DNA from: Pedobacter sp. PAMC26386
GTDB lineage: Bacteria > Bacteroidota > Bacteroidia > Sphingobacteriales > Sphingobacteriaceae
DNA length: 64,000 nt
Reading direction: 5' to 3'
NCBI GenBank assembly: GCA_014302835.1
Contig: CP060294.1
Span: forward strand, 2,877,067-2,941,066
A program made the position numbers and the translations under genes. The notes below the pieces were generated by a model that was not told the origin of the DNA, ran no database searches, and saw nothing but the letters and a program-made list of their open reading frames with translations. Shown here piece by piece: positions 18,637 to 29,700 of this stretch; within the stretch, counting starts at the first letter, position 1, and every line of letters begins with the position of its first letter.

Positions 18637-18664
18637 TTGTCATCACATTGTCTGCGTAATTTTG
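18637..18664 (+). promoter_or_regulatory. Bacteroidota-type promoter of the PAP2 gene
   Basis: TTG and TAATTTTG (a perfect -7 element) are separated by 17 bp, which fits the -33/-7 spacing. Transcription would begin close to 18671, only about 8 nt before the ATG at 18679. Confidence 0.55.
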
Positions 18665-18678
18665 TATATTAACAATTT

Positions 18679-19356
18679 ATGACGAGCATGCTGAGAGCTA
18701 TCAAACAATGTCCTGTATTTTTTGCATTTCTGTCTTTGCTGCTGATTGCGGGAATTAGTTTTTGTCTGTATGCCTCAAAATTGGATAGTTTCACTTTTCT
18801 GAATTTCTACCATCCCCTTTGGCTAGACAATTTCTTCTCCTATTATACCCTGATGGGCGATGGGATAATCACCTTAGTAGCTACTCTGCTTTTATTCTTT
18901 TATAAAAAGAAAAAAGCTGCATTGATCCTCTTCACTGCCTATTTAAGTTCTGGCATTGTTGTTCAGCTTTTAAAGCGGCTTATTTCTCAGCCAAGGCCAT
19001 CTCTTTATTTCGAACAAATTTCTTTCCGTTATACCCATTTTGTAGATGGCATCATTCCAATGCACTCAGGCTCATTCCCTTCTGGTCATACCGCCTCTGC
19101 ATTTGCGATGGCTACGGTACTTGTCCTTTGCCTAAAAAATAAGAGAATCAGCTTAATCTGCTTATTTACAGCCGCCTTGGTTGGTTATTCCAGAATCTAC
19201 CTGGCCCAGCACTTTTTACAGGACGTCATAGCCGGAGCGATTACCGGTTCTATTTTTGGTCTGCTGAGTTTTTACCTGATTCAGAAGGCTAAACCTTTAA
19301 AGTTTGACAGAATTTACCAAAAAAAGCAGCCGGATTATATCCAGCCTACACATTAA
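18679..19356 (+). CDS. PAP2-family phosphatase
   Basis: This 225-residue membrane protein has about six transmembrane segments and the three phosphatase motifs of the PAP2 superfamily: KRLISQPRP, then PSGHTASA and YSRIYLAQHFLQDVIAG. Such enzymes dephosphorylate lipid phosphates, for example undecaprenyl pyrophosphate or phosphatidylglycerol phosphate, on the outer face of the inner membrane. Specificity cannot be read from sequence. Its end overlaps the convergent sbcC gene by 11 bp. Confidence 0.88.
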   Translation: MTSMLRAIKQCPVFFAFLSLLLIAGISFCLYASKLDSFTFLNFYHPLWLDNFFSYYTLMGDGIITLVATLLLFFYKKKKAALILFTAYLSSGIVVQLLKRLISQPRPSLYFEQISFRYTHFVDGIIPMHSGSFPSGHTASAFAMATVLVLCLKNKRISLICLFTAALVGYSRIYLAQHFLQDVIAGAITGSIFGLLSFYLIQKAKPLKFDRIYQKKQPDYIQPTH

Positions 19357-22300
19357 CTTCAACCAGTTCTCCATAACTGAATAAAGATATTTTACTCGAT
19401 CCACCTGGCTGTCTGCTTAGCTGGATCTGTGTACCAATCCGCTCTTTAAGCGTCTCCACATGTGATATAATCCCAATACTTTTTCCATTAGCCTGTAAAT
19501 TTTCCAATGCCGTAATGGCTACATCAAGCGTCTCGGCATCCAGCGTTCCAAACCCTTCATCAATAAATAACGAATTGATCTGTACCTTACGGCTGGCCAG
19601 ATCTGATAAACCCAAAGCCAGCGAAAGACTCACCAGGAAACTTTCCCCACCAGAAAGCGTAGACATCGGTCTGATTACATCTGCCTGGTAACCATCAATA
19701 ATTTGCAAATCCAAATCCTTTTCAGGACTTTTCAAGATACTATACCGGTCACTTAACCGCAATAAATGCCGGTTAGCCAGCTCAGTTAACCTGGCCAGTG
19801 TGAGCCCTTGCGCAAAACGGCTGAATTTCTTACCGTCAGCAGATCCAATTAAAGCTGCCAGCTTCTGGAAACGATCTGACTCTTTCTGCTGATTTTCTAT
19901 CCGCCCGGCAACTTCACTATGTTTTAATTTCAACTGATCGTCTTCAGAAAGCGTATGACGCAATCTGACCGTCCGTTCTACTAAAGCTCTTAATTGCTGA
20001 CTATACTCCTCTAACAAAGGTACAATCTCCTCTGCAGTTTCTGTAGTCAATATTTTTTCCTGCGCTGTTTCCAGATCCTTTTGTACAGCTAATAAAAGAC
20101 TTTTACCCGAAGCAATTTTCTGTGCAGCCTCTTTCTGTAATTCTGCGGCAGCCAGAGCTTCCTCCTCAGAAAGATATAATTCTTTAAGTTCAATTATCCC
20201 CGACAATCCTTCAGCTGTCAGCTTTCCAGTCAATTTTTCTAAATGCGCATTAAATAGCGCCTTAGTAGCCAGGTAAGAATTATGAAGTGTGATCTTCCTG
20301 TCTTCAACAATCTTTACCCGCTCCTGTTTCTCCTGCAATAACCGTTGAAAATTGTCCGCTTCAGCCCTATATTTCTTTAAAGCATTAACCAATTGCATTC
20401 TTTCCACTACCGGGTCTTTCGAACCAAAAAGTTCAACCCGGTCTTCCTGTATTTGCTGTAAAACTTTTTGTTCTTCTTTTAACTGCACGCTCAAGTGCTC
20501 AATCGTATCTTTCTTTTCATTCTGGCCAGCAAGAGTATTTTTAAGCTCAGTTTCCTTTTGACGAAGGTCAGGCTGCAACTGATTCAACTCTTTCTCAGAG
20601 GTTTGGTAACGGCTGTATCTATCTTTCATTTCCAGCATAATTTCTTCCGCTTTTTCCACTTCAAAAACTATCCCGAATGGTTCAGTTAACCCACTAGCTT
20701 TAGCTACAAACACCTTGATCTCCTCCGCTGCCAAATCCAGCTCCTGACTAACTGCGGTCCCCTGTTTTTCAGCAAAACTAATCGTTAAAACTGCCTGTTC
20801 AACCTTATTCTTTTCCAGCACTAAAACTTCCTTCTGCTGGCTGAACTGAATTTCCAATGCATTTATCTGCAAAGAAACTTCCTTTACCGCCTTCAGCTGA
20901 ACCTGTAAAGCTTGCTGTTGCGATTTTTTCCTATTAATCACAGCCCCAATAATTTCAGGTTTATTCAAGTCTAAGGGTTTAGGTAATTTCTCATTATTTG
21001 CAGTAAACTCCTGCAAACTCTGCGTAAGCGATTCCTGTAAAACCAAAAGTGATTGCTCACTGGTCAGCTCCTGGTGATTCAGCGTATTGAGCTCAATTAG
21101 CTGCTGGTTGAGTTTTGTTTTCAGCAAATTCACCTTTTCCAATTGCTGATTACGCCTTTCAGCAGACTCAGACAACTTACTGACGTATTTCCCTTCTACA
21201 AATGGATGATGTACCGAGCCACAAAGCGGGCAAGGTTTTTCTGATTCTAATTGCAAACGGTCAGCGTCATATTTCTGCACTTTTACTTCCAGCTCATAGA
21301 TTTGCTGCAAATAATTCAGATGAGTTGTGTCCTGTTCGTTTTCCAATTGAAGTGCAGCCAGCAATTGCTGTGTGGTAACTGTTTGCTTGCGATATTCATC
21401 TAAAATACCAGTCAATAACGTCTGCTCCTTCAAAAACTTATGGTATTGCCCCGATAAGCGCAACTGTTGTTCTGAAGTTTGGATCAGGACAGGTAAATCT
21501 CTGAACTCTGTTTCCAGTTCTTCCAAATTTTTATCCGCTAAAACTAATTGCAGGTTCTCATTCAGCTGAACAATCCCGTTCGTATATTCTAGTAGTTTTT
21601 GCTCAAATAAGCTGATATTCTTATTGGTCTGTACAACCGTCAGTGTTGCTTTTTCTGCCTGACACTGATAATCTGCCAGCAATTTCCGCTTACTCAAAGT
21701 CTGCATTTCCAGATTTTTAAGCTGCGAGACCAATTGCCCGAAAACAATGACTTCCTTATCCAGCGCGCTATCCTTAACTTGTTCTTTTAACCAATCGGAA
21801 AGCCTGTCAATCCGCTGCTGTAGTGCTTTCAATTGTTCTGTCATCAAAGCACGGGCAGTAGCAATAGTTTGCAAGCTCAGATTAGCAACGTCAAAAGCCT
21901 TAATCGTCTTCTCTGCTTCGGTTTTTGCCTGTTCAATCAACAAATCTTTCTTCGCTACAGCCTCAAAAACAGGTTCTGATTCCGTTAAAGTCTTCTCCGT
22001 TTGCTCCATCTGCTCTTTGACTGTCTTCAAAGCAGTTTTCATTAACAACTCTTCTTTAACCAGATCAGGATGCTGCAATTCGGCTTCTCCTAAATCAGTT
22101 TCAATTTTACGCTGTTGGTTTTCTATTGTATTTAATTCTGCCAGTGCAGGGCGATGAACCAGTGCCGACAAATGTCTGCTAAGTTTTAAGAACCGGGATT
22201 CATGTGAAGTATAAAAAAGCTCATCGGTAACTAAGCTTTGTTGCAACTCTAACTTCCTGATCTCCAGTTTACTCAAATTATTCAACCACTCAATTTTAGT

Positions 22301-23023
22301 TCTCAACAAGGCTTCCTGTTGCTTCAACTGATTTTCATGAACAGAAAGCTCCGCTAATTCCTCCTGGTAAACCTTTCGCTCTTCAGTGGCCAGCAACACC
22401 ACATTATCCAATTGATTACGCAGTAAATCAAGTTTTACCCGCTCCTCTTTCGCCTTTTCATAAGCATCAATTGAAATCTGCGAATAAATACCCGTATCCG
22501 TTATTCTTTCCAGCAGTTCACTTCTTTCATTTTCATCTGCTTTCAGAAAACGGGTAAAATCGCCCTGCGATAAAATCACAGAACGTAAAAACTGGTTATA
22601 ATCCAGCCCGCATAACTGTACAATTTCATCTCTCACCTCCTGTAAAGGATGCTCAATCAGAATAGTACCGCTTAGCGCTTCGGCCAGTTCCATCTTTTGC
22701 GTTTGCAATTGACCTTCAGCCTTACCGCGGCTGCGCCTGATAGACCATTTGGCTCTATATAATTTATCTTTAACTTCAAATTCTACTTCCGCATAAGACT
22801 CTCCGGTATGCCGGGTCATAATCTCAAATACATCTTTAGTATGGCGGTGTACTCTGCCATATAAAGCCACTGTGATGGCATCAAGTATGGTTGTTTTTCC
22901 AGCACCAGTAGGGCCGGTAATGGCAAATATTCCACTTTCGGTAAAAGGTGGCTGATCGAAACGAATCTCATGCAGACCTTTCAGAGAATTAAGATTTAAA
23001 AATCTGATACTTATAATCTTCAT
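19346..23023 (-). CDS. sbcC: Exonuclease subunit SbcC (Rad50-like SMC ATPase)
   Basis: The 1225-residue protein has an N-terminal ATPase half (Walker A GPTGAGKTT near 36-44), a very long coiled coil split by the zinc hook CPLCGSVHHP near residue 598, and a C-terminal half with LSGGESFLVSLSLALGL and the Walker B SLFIDEGFGTLD. It works with SbcD as an ATP-dependent nuclease that opens and trims hairpin and blocked DNA ends. Its ATG overlaps the sbcD stop by 4 bp, so it is coupled to it. Confidence 0.93.
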   Translation of the reverse strand: MKIISIRFLNLNSLKGLHEIRFDQPPFTESGIFAITGPTGAGKTTILDAITVALYGRVHRHTKDVFEIMTRHTGESYAEVEFEVKDKLYRAKWSIRRSRGKAEGQLQTQKMELAEALSGTILIEHPLQEVRDEIVQLCGLDYNQFLRSVILSQGDFTRFLKADENERSELLERITDTGIYSQISIDAYEKAKEERVKLDLLRNQLDNVVLLATEERKVYQEELAELSVHENQLKQQEALLRTKIEWLNNLSKLEIRKLELQQSLVTDELFYTSHESRFLKLSRHLSALVHRPALAELNTIENQQRKIETDLGEAELQHPDLVKEELLMKTALKTVKEQMEQTEKTLTESEPVFEAVAKKDLLIEQAKTEAEKTIKAFDVANLSLQTIATARALMTEQLKALQQRIDRLSDWLKEQVKDSALDKEVIVFGQLVSQLKNLEMQTLSKRKLLADYQCQAEKATLTVVQTNKNISLFEQKLLEYTNGIVQLNENLQLVLADKNLEELETEFRDLPVLIQTSEQQLRLSGQYHKFLKEQTLLTGILDEYRKQTVTTQQLLAALQLENEQDTTHLNYLQQIYELEVKVQKYDADRLQLESEKPCPLCGSVHHPFVEGKYVSKLSESAERRNQQLEKVNLLKTKLNQQLIELNTLNHQELTSEQSLLVLQESLTQSLQEFTANNEKLPKPLDLNKPEIIGAVINRKKSQQQALQVQLKAVKEVSLQINALEIQFSQQKEVLVLEKNKVEQAVLTISFAEKQGTAVSQELDLAAEEIKVFVAKASGLTEPFGIVFEVEKAEEIMLEMKDRYSRYQTSEKELNQLQPDLRQKETELKNTLAGQNEKKDTIEHLSVQLKEEQKVLQQIQEDRVELFGSKDPVVERMQLVNALKKYRAEADNFQRLLQEKQERVKIVEDRKITLHNSYLATKALFNAHLEKLTGKLTAEGLSGIIELKELYLSEEEALAAAELQKEAAQKIASGKSLLLAVQKDLETAQEKILTTETAEEIVPLLEEYSQQLRALVERTVRLRHTLSEDDQLKLKHSEVAGRIENQQKESDRFQKLAALIGSADGKKFSRFAQGLTLARLTELANRHLLRLSDRYSILKSPEKDLDLQIIDGYQADVIRPMSTLSGGESFLVSLSLALGLSDLASRKVQINSLFIDEGFGTLDAETLDVAITALENLQANGKSIGIISHVETLKERIGTQIQLSRQPGGSSKISLFSYGELVEVNV

Positions 23024-24246
23024 ATCTTATCCTCTTTTTGCGCCATATATTCCAGTACCTCATTAAAAGTGAGCAGTAATTCGGCATGGTCCTCTTCTGG
23101 AAATTCTGCTTCACAGCGTTTTAAAAATACCGTTTTAGGATCAAGATCTGTTAGCACCAGTGACTCTTCCGTTTGTTCATCCAGATTACGTACCGCTTTT
23201 GTCCTGATTTGCCTTGGAAACAGCCTGTCTATAAAAGGCTTATTGACAATCAGTGTATTCAATTGTTCTTCCAGATCAAAAATAAACGTTTCTGTTTCTA
23301 CCTGTACCTCTACCCAAGCCGGATAAAGTGTTCCTGGGTCTTCCAATAAAACCAGTTTGGTTTTTACCTTTTCAAAGTCCCCTTTAATCCTGATCAGCTT
23401 GCGGTAACCAGGCACTTCAACTTCAACGAGACTCACCATTTTGTCTCCTTGAAATTCCAGTACAACTACCTGTTTTCTATCCTCGGTCTCAGAAAAACTC
23501 AATGGAATAGGTGATCCTGAATACCGGATATGATTCATTTGATTGATGACTTGCGGGCGGTGAATATGGCCAAGGGCGACATAATCAAACTCCACAGGGA
23601 ACTGATCACCGCCAACCTGCCCCAAATTACCTACATGGATCTCTTTTTCACTATCCGAGGTACTTGACCCCGCAGCAAAAAGATGTCCTGTAGCAATCAC
23701 TGGAATATGATTAGCTTTATATTGCCCAATATATTCTTTAAAACGATGATAGTGATCACAAATTCCCTGTTTAATCCGATTTTCTCTTTCCTCGGCAGTT
23801 TCTCCAGCTACAGACAGCCTGATATCGCGGTCACGTAAAAAAGGTACCGCACAAACTACCAGTTCCAGTTTACCGGAAGGGCTTTTGATTTCGATAATCT
23901 GATCTGTAAATTCTTCAGGGACACCGCCAATAATATGTACATTAAAATACTTTAGCAGTGCTGAAGGAGCATTGAGGGTACTAATAGAATCATGATTGCC
24001 CCCTATAATAATAACTTCCCTGCAACTCGTATCCTTGACCCGTCTCAAAAATCCATAATACTGCTCAAAAGCCGTATTAGAAGGACTGCCAGTATCAAAA
24101 ATATCACCAGCAACGATTAAAACATCAATTTTTTCGGTCAGTAAAGTCTGTATCAGCCAGTTCAGAAAAGCCTGATGTTCATCTGTCCGTTCGCTTTGTT
24201 CCAGTCTTTTCCCAAGGTGCCAGTCGGCGGTATGAAGAATTCTCAT
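23020..24246 (-). CDS. sbcD: Exonuclease subunit SbcD (Mre11-like)
   Basis: A 408-residue calcineurin-like phosphoesterase with the full metal-binding series: ADWHLGKRLE, VAGDIFDTGSPS, IGGNHDS, ATGHLFA and ALGHIHRPQ. A C-terminal capping part follows. It is the nuclease partner of SbcC and lies directly upstream in the same operon. Its start at 24246 is supported by MRILHTADWHLG, the standard N-terminus of the family. Confidence 0.94.
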   Translation of the reverse strand: MRILHTADWHLGKRLEQSERTDEHQAFLNWLIQTLLTEKIDVLIVAGDIFDTGSPSNTAFEQYYGFLRRVKDTSCREVIIIGGNHDSISTLNAPSALLKYFNVHIIGGVPEEFTDQIIEIKSPSGKLELVVCAVPFLRDRDIRLSVAGETAEERENRIKQGICDHYHRFKEYIGQYKANHIPVIATGHLFAAGSSTSDSEKEIHVGNLGQVGGDQFPVEFDYVALGHIHRPQVINQMNHIRYSGSPIPLSFSETEDRKQVVVLEFQGDKMVSLVEVEVPGYRKLIRIKGDFEKVKTKLVLLEDPGTLYPAWVEVQVETETFIFDLEEQLNTLIVNKPFIDRLFPRQIRTKAVRNLDEQTEESLVLTDLDPKTVFLKRCEAEFPEEDHAELLLTFNEVLEYMAQKEDKI

Positions 24247-24258
24247 TGTTGCCTGCTA

Positions 24259-24290
24259 AATTAAGCAATTGCCTAGACAATTGCTTAATT
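24259..24290. terminator. Hairpin between the small membrane protein gene and sbcD
   Basis: AATTAAGCAATTG pairs exactly with its complement over 13 bp with a 6-nt loop. It lies 18-50 bp after the stop of the 24308 gene and ahead of sbcD on the minus strand. It has no long T tail, so termination may be partial. Confidence 0.5.
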
Positions 24291-24307
24291 CGCCAGTGCC
24301 TATTCCA

Positions 24308-24745
24308 TTAGTTTTGCAGATTAGTACCATTTCCAGGCGTACTAGAAATAACCTTATCCACAACGAATACGGTTATCCCTCTCCAGGGCAGCGGGCTAAT
24401 ATATTCCTTATAATGCACTTCAACATTAGAACCTGCGCTTTTGTTCAATTGTTCTGCAACTTTTTCATCTGCTACCGAAAACATAAACTCATTAGAAGCG
24501 ATATTCCCCGGAGCCTGTGAACGGATTCCCGGTTGTATCAAACGGCCTTCGTTTGTCTTAAATATATATCCCTTTTTCACAAAGTAATTCAGCTGACCAG
24601 CTTTCACCCCTTCACCAAAAACGAAGAAATATCTATAATAACCAAAACCAGCCACAGCTAAAATGACTATGAGTATCAGTATAGTCCAGAATTTCCCTCT
24701 GGATTTTTTTTGAGGAGCATTAGATCCAGTATTTGTATTTTCCAT
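24308..24745 (-). CDS. Small membrane-anchored protein conserved in Bacteroidota
   Basis: About 145 residues from the ATG at 24745 (a second ATG at 24769 would add eight). A basic linker is followed by one transmembrane helix (about 20-40, WTILILIVILAVAGFGYY) and then a soluble domain with strands (GQLNYFVKKGYIFKTNEGRL). I recall similar proteins in this phylum, some mislabelled as a 6-phosphogluconate dehydrogenase, which nothing in the sequence supports. The function is unknown. It is separated from sbcD by a hairpin. Confidence 0.6.
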   Translation of the reverse strand: MENTNTGSNAPQKKSRGKFWTILILIVILAVAGFGYYRYFFVFGEGVKAGQLNYFVKKGYIFKTNEGRLIQPGIRSQAPGNIASNEFMFSVADEKVAEQLNKSAGSNVEVHYKEYISPLPWRGITVFVVDKVISSTPGNGTNLQN

Positions 24746-24973
24746 AGAAGACGTTTTCCTTGTCGGCAATCAACAACTGTTCCAGAAACATTGCCTGGTT
24801 TTTCAACCTGCTAAAAACACATTAAACATCAAGGCAAAAGGCATTAATCCTAATTCAAAGACGCTTAAGTATTAAGTTAAGCCTATTGGTAGTGAATAGT
24901 ATATCCTTCAGCAACTGTCCTGAAAACCAAAGTATTTGTATATTGAGCAATGAATAGCTTAATTGAATAAACT

Positions 24974-25267
24974 ATGGTAAATGAAAGCGAAAATCCTGAA
25001 TTTTGGAAATCCAGCTTTATTGAAAAGCAGGAAATGTGGGGCCTTTAACCTTCAAAATCTGCGGTATTGACAAAGGACTTTTTTGTTCAGAAATCAGTAA
25101 AAAACATGCTTATTCCAGGAATTGGTTACGGAAGAAATGCGCAAGTTATTTCGAAAGAAGCTCATACTTATGGACAGGGCAAATTTGTCAGCAAAGATCG
25201 TCATGAAATATTTGATGGGGTCAAAATGTTCCTTTATGATAGAGAATCAGCCATTCTTTCTTATTAA
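24974..25267 (+). pseudogene. Decayed SAM-dependent methyltransferase (TehB-like), stop codon and internal deletion
   Basis: From an ATG at 24974 the frame reads NPEFWKSSFIEKQEMWG, then a TAA at 25046 where a family glutamate codon (GAA) is expected, then PSKSAVLTKDFFVQKSVKNM and the SAM-binding loop LIPGIGYGRNAQ. Just after this the sequence jumps in the same frame to AHTYGQGKFVSKDRHEIFDG, which I recognise as the C-terminal part of the same family. The roughly 100 residues that should lie between them are missing. A G-to-T nonsense change plus an in-frame deletion thus explain the locus. The family assignment is from memory. Confidence 0.7.
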
Positions 25268-25284
25268 ATGTAAAAAAACACTCA

Positions 25285-25326
25285 AAAAAAGAAGTGATAC
25301 TCCTATAGGTGCATCACTTCTTTTTT
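25285..25326 (-). terminator. Intrinsic terminator of the RND efflux operon
   Basis: AAAAAAGAAGTGAT and its exact complement form 14-bp arms around a loop containing the palindrome CCTATAGG. Six T follow on either strand. It lies 13 bp after the outer-membrane-factor stop at 25339 and also ends transcription of the pseudogene side. Confidence 0.85.
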
Positions 25327-25338
25327 AATTATTATATT

Positions 25339-26757
25339 TTACTTCCAGCCGCCGCCTAAAGCTCTATACAATTCTACAACTGCATTTAACTGTGCTGTTT
25401 TTACAGTCGCTAAATCCAGCTCGCTCTGCAAAGCATTACTTTGTGCAGTGATCACCTCTAAATAATTCGCCATACCACTTTTGAACAACATATTTGCGTT
25501 GCTCAAACCACTCTGTACAGTTTTCACTCTTTTATCGGCAATGGTATACTGTTGTTTCAATTTCTCAATTTTAACCAGTTCATCAGATACTTCACCAACC
25601 GCAGTTAAAACAGAAGATCTGAACTGGATGACAGATTTTTCACGATCTACCAAAGCCACCTCATACTGTGTTTTCAACTGTCTGCGTGCAAAGATTGGCT
25701 GTGTAAGCCCACCGGCAACCATACCAAACAACGAACCTGGAATATTAAACCAGTTACTCGCTTTAAATGAATTCAAACCACCACTTGCAGTAATCACTAA
25801 AGAAGGATATAAACCCGCTTTCGCAATTCCAACCTTAGCATTTGCCTTCACCAATTCTAATTCCGCACTCTTCACATCCGGTCTTAGGCTTAACATATTC
25901 GAAGGAATCCCTGTCCCTACCTGATCCTGAACATTAATCGTATTTAAAGTTCCGATTCTGGCAATAGTTTTAGGGAAAGCGCCGGTTAAAATACTTAGTG
26001 CATTTTCTTCCAGGCTAATTCTTTGTTCTAACTGAGGTACCAAACCTGCTGCAACCAGCTGCTGTGCTTCGGCTTGTTGAATGGCCAGAGAAGTGACCTG
26101 ACCAGCGTCAAACTGCAATCTGATAATCGTCAGTGTACTATCATTCAAAGACAAGTTTTTCTTTGCAATTTCCAATTGCGTATCCAGCATAATCAACCGG
26201 TAAAAACTCTGCGCGATATTAGAAACTAACCTCGTTTGAACAGCTTTTTTCACCTCAGCGGATTGCATAAAAGCTGCACCTGCCGCATTTCTCTGGTTTG
26301 CAATTTTGCGCCAGATATCTGCTTCCCAGCTTAATCCTCCGGTAACACTATAATCTTCAATATGAGAGGAATTCGAGAACTGACCGATCTGCAAACCATT
26401 CAGACTATTATCTGATGGACGGCTTGTACTTGCGTTTACTTTCAAATTCAATTCTGGTACATTCCCAAATTTCGACTGCTTAAATAACAAAGCCGCAGCT
26501 TCCATATTTTTCAGTGCAATCTGCATATCATAGTTATTTCTGATTGCAGTATCGATCAGATTTCTAATCGTCTCTTCCTTAAAAAACTCTTTGTAAGGAA
26601 GGGCAGCAATACTCACAGTATCTGTTGAAACACTACCCCTGAATTTTTCAGGAGCAGCATTTACTGGCAGGGGCACATCTTTAGATACTTTACATGCACC
26701 CAGTACCAGGACAACTAAAAGTGCTGTATATATATTTTTATACGGTTTCATATTCAT
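25339..26757 (-). CDS. Outer-membrane efflux lipoprotein (TolC/NodT family)
   Basis: The 472-residue protein begins with a lipoprotein signal ending LVLGAC (lipidation at C21). Two repeats of long amphipathic helices and beta-hairpins typical of OprM/NodT-type channels follow. It is the exit duct of the tripartite pump encoded in this operon. Its start overlaps the end of the RND pump gene by 20 bp, so they are coupled. Confidence 0.9.
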   Translation of the reverse strand: MNMKPYKNIYTALLVVLVLGACKVSKDVPLPVNAAPEKFRGSVSTDTVSIAALPYKEFFKEETIRNLIDTAIRNNYDMQIALKNMEAAALLFKQSKFGNVPELNLKVNASTSRPSDNSLNGLQIGQFSNSSHIEDYSVTGGLSWEADIWRKIANQRNAAGAAFMQSAEVKKAVQTRLVSNIAQSFYRLIMLDTQLEIAKKNLSLNDSTLTIIRLQFDAGQVTSLAIQQAEAQQLVAAGLVPQLEQRISLEENALSILTGAFPKTIARIGTLNTINVQDQVGTGIPSNMLSLRPDVKSAELELVKANAKVGIAKAGLYPSLVITASGGLNSFKASNWFNIPGSLFGMVAGGLTQPIFARRQLKTQYEVALVDREKSVIQFRSSVLTAVGEVSDELVKIEKLKQQYTIADKRVKTVQSGLSNANMLFKSGMANYLEVITAQSNALQSELDLATVKTAQLNAVVELYRALGGGWK

Positions 26758-29700
26758 TGATATTAATCGGTTCTTCGTGTTCTTGTATAATTAATTCTTC
26801 AGGTTTACCTGTAACTTTTTCCTGTAAAAACTGGAAGATTACGAATAACACAGGAATGATGAACAAACCAAGGATTACTCCGGTAATCATCCCTCCTGCA
26901 GCACCAATACTAATAGAGTGGTTACCTAAAGCAGAAGGTCCGGTTGCGCGCATCATCGGCATTAACCCTACCACAAAAGCAAGGGAGGTCATGATAATCG
27001 GACGAAGTCTTAATTTAGCCGCTTCTAATGCAGAAGAAACTAACGTGTTACCAGCTCTACGTCGCTGCACCGCAAATTCGACAATCAGAATCGCGTTTTT
27101 AGCGAGTAGTCCAATCAGCATGACCAGTGCTACCTGCACATAGATATTATTTTCGATTCCAGTTAATCCAATAGCCACAAACACACCAAATACACCTGTA
27201 GGAATAGATAAGATTACAGCTAATGGTAAGATATAACTTTCATACTGCGCCGCTAAAAGGAAGTATACAAAGACAAGACACAAACCAAAGATAATCACCG
27301 ACTGACCACCAGAAGTAATCTCTTCTTTAGTCAAACCAGTAAACTCATAAGAGAAGCCAGAAGGCAACTGTTTTGCTGCAACCTCTTCTACTGCTCTGAT
27401 CGCATCTCCCGAACTATAACCCGGTTTTGCCATCGCATTAATACCTATAGAATTAAATAAGTTATAACGTGATACAGTTTCCGGCCCATAAACCCTATGT
27501 AATTTAACCAGTGTATTGATCGGTACGTTTTCTCCAGATCTGTTTTTCACAAAAACATTATCCATTGAAGAAGGATCCGCACGGTCAGCCACATCTGCCT
27601 GAACCATTACCCTGTAATATTTCCCAAATCTGTTAAAATCTGAAGCCTGAGCACTACCAAAATAAGCCTGCATCGTAGCCAGTACATCTCTTACAGAAAC
27701 GCCCAACTGTTCTGCTTTTTCTTCATCCAGCTGAAGTTCCAACTGTGGATAATCTGCTCTGAAAGAAGTAAAAGCTACTGCAATTTCAGGACGTTTCATC
27801 AGCTCACCGATAAAGTTATAGGCAATACCACTGAATTTATCAATTTTACCACCAGTTTTATCCTGCAGCACCATGTCCAAACCATCCACATTACTAAAAC
27901 CAGGAACCGTAGGGAAAGTAAACACGAAGAAATTCGCTCCTTTAACCCCCGCCAGTTTACCTCTGATCACGTTCATGATCGCATTGATATCTTTAACTTC
28001 TCCTCGTTCTTCTGTAGGTTTCAATAACACAAACATTGCACCCGCAGATGGACTGTTTGATTGTGTCAGCAAGTTAAAACCGCCTAATACGTTAAACAGC
28101 TTAGTGAAAGCCAATGGTCTTAATAAAACCTCAGTCTCTTTCAGCACCTCTGTACTTCTTTCTAACGAAGCACCAGCTGGTAAGGACATTGAAATTGCAA
28201 TAAAACCTTGATCTTCTGAAGGAATGAATCCTGTAGGTGTTTTTTTCACCATCCAAACTGTAGCCAGAATAACAACTAGCAAACCAGCAAGTCCAACCCA
28301 TTTGGTACGGATCAGGAATTTCAAACTTCCTACGTATCTGTTGGTTAAGGAATCAAAACTAGTATTAAAACCTTTAAAGAAACGTTGTTTAAAACTAGTT
28401 GGCACTTCAGTACCATGATCTGTAGTATGAATTTCTTTCAAAAACAAGGCACACAATGCAGGGCTCAGTGTTAACGCATTAACAGCTGAAATTACAATCG
28501 CAATTGCCAGTGTAAAAGCAAACTGTCTATAGAAAACCCCGGTAGAACCTTCCATAAAACCAACGGGTAAGAATACCGCACTCATCACCAGGGTAATGGA
28601 AATAATCGCTCCGGTAATCTCATGCATCGCTGCAGCCGTTGCCGGTTTTGGCCCTATCTTTTTATGTTCCATCTTCGCATGGACCGCTTCGACTACAACA
28701 ATCGCATCATCCACGACAATCCCGATGGCCAGTACCAATGCAAATAAGGTTAACAAGTTAATCGAGAAGCCAAAAAGCTTCATGAAAAAGAAGGTACCTA
28801 AAATCGCTACCGGAACAGCAATTGCCGGAATCAGTGTAGAACGGAAATCCTGCAAGAAGATAAATACAACTATAAATACGAGGATAAACGCCTCAATCAA
28901 AGTATGGATTACCTGATCAATAGATTGATCCAGGGAAGTTTTAGTACTATATACAACATCATAACTTACACCTTTAGGAAATTCCTTTTCGGCTTTTTTC
29001 ATGAATTTCGTGATCGCAATCTGGATCTCATTCGCATTAGATCCACTCAATTGCTGAATTGCAATGTTCAAACCTGGTTTAGTATTTACCCTGGTTAAAT
29101 TCGAGTAAGTATAAGAACCTAGCTCTACTCTTGCTACGTCTTTAAGACGTAAAAACGAACCATCAGCATTTGAACGGATAATGATGTTCTGATACTCTTC
29201 TGGTTTAGTTAATTTACCTTTATATTTCAGTACATATTCAAAAGCATTCTTACTGCTCTCTCCGAATTTACCAGGAGCAGCTTCTAAGTTTTTATCTTTA
29301 ATCACCGCCATTACTTCGCTCGGTGTTAAATTATAAGTTGCCATTTGTGCAGGGTTTAACCATACACGCATTGAATAATCCCTGCTTCCACCAAATATAT
29401 TCGCCTGCCCCACACCTTGAATCCTTTTCAATTCAGGAATCAGGTTGATCTGCGCATAGTTGGCTAAAAAGGTTTGGTTATAGCTTTTCTCATTATCGGT
29501 GTGTAAATCAACCACCATGATTAAGCTGTTCTGTTGTTTTGCAGTTGTCACCCCAGCCTGGATAACCTCGGCCGGTAATTGACTGGTTGCCTGTGCAACA
29601 CGATTTTGCACATTCACCGCTGCCTGGTCCGGATCAGTACCCAGTTTGAAATAAACTGAAATTACTAATGAACCGTCATTACTTGCTGTTGAGCTCATAT

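Noticed and set aside
19346..24246. Anti-phage defence system built on SbcCD
   Set aside because: SbcC and SbcD are standard housekeeping nucleases with canonical motifs. No toxin, restriction or other effector gene adjoins them.
26694..27143. 149-codon frame on the plus strand across the efflux genes
   Set aside because: It lies antisense to the conserved RND permease and channel genes and has no independent support.
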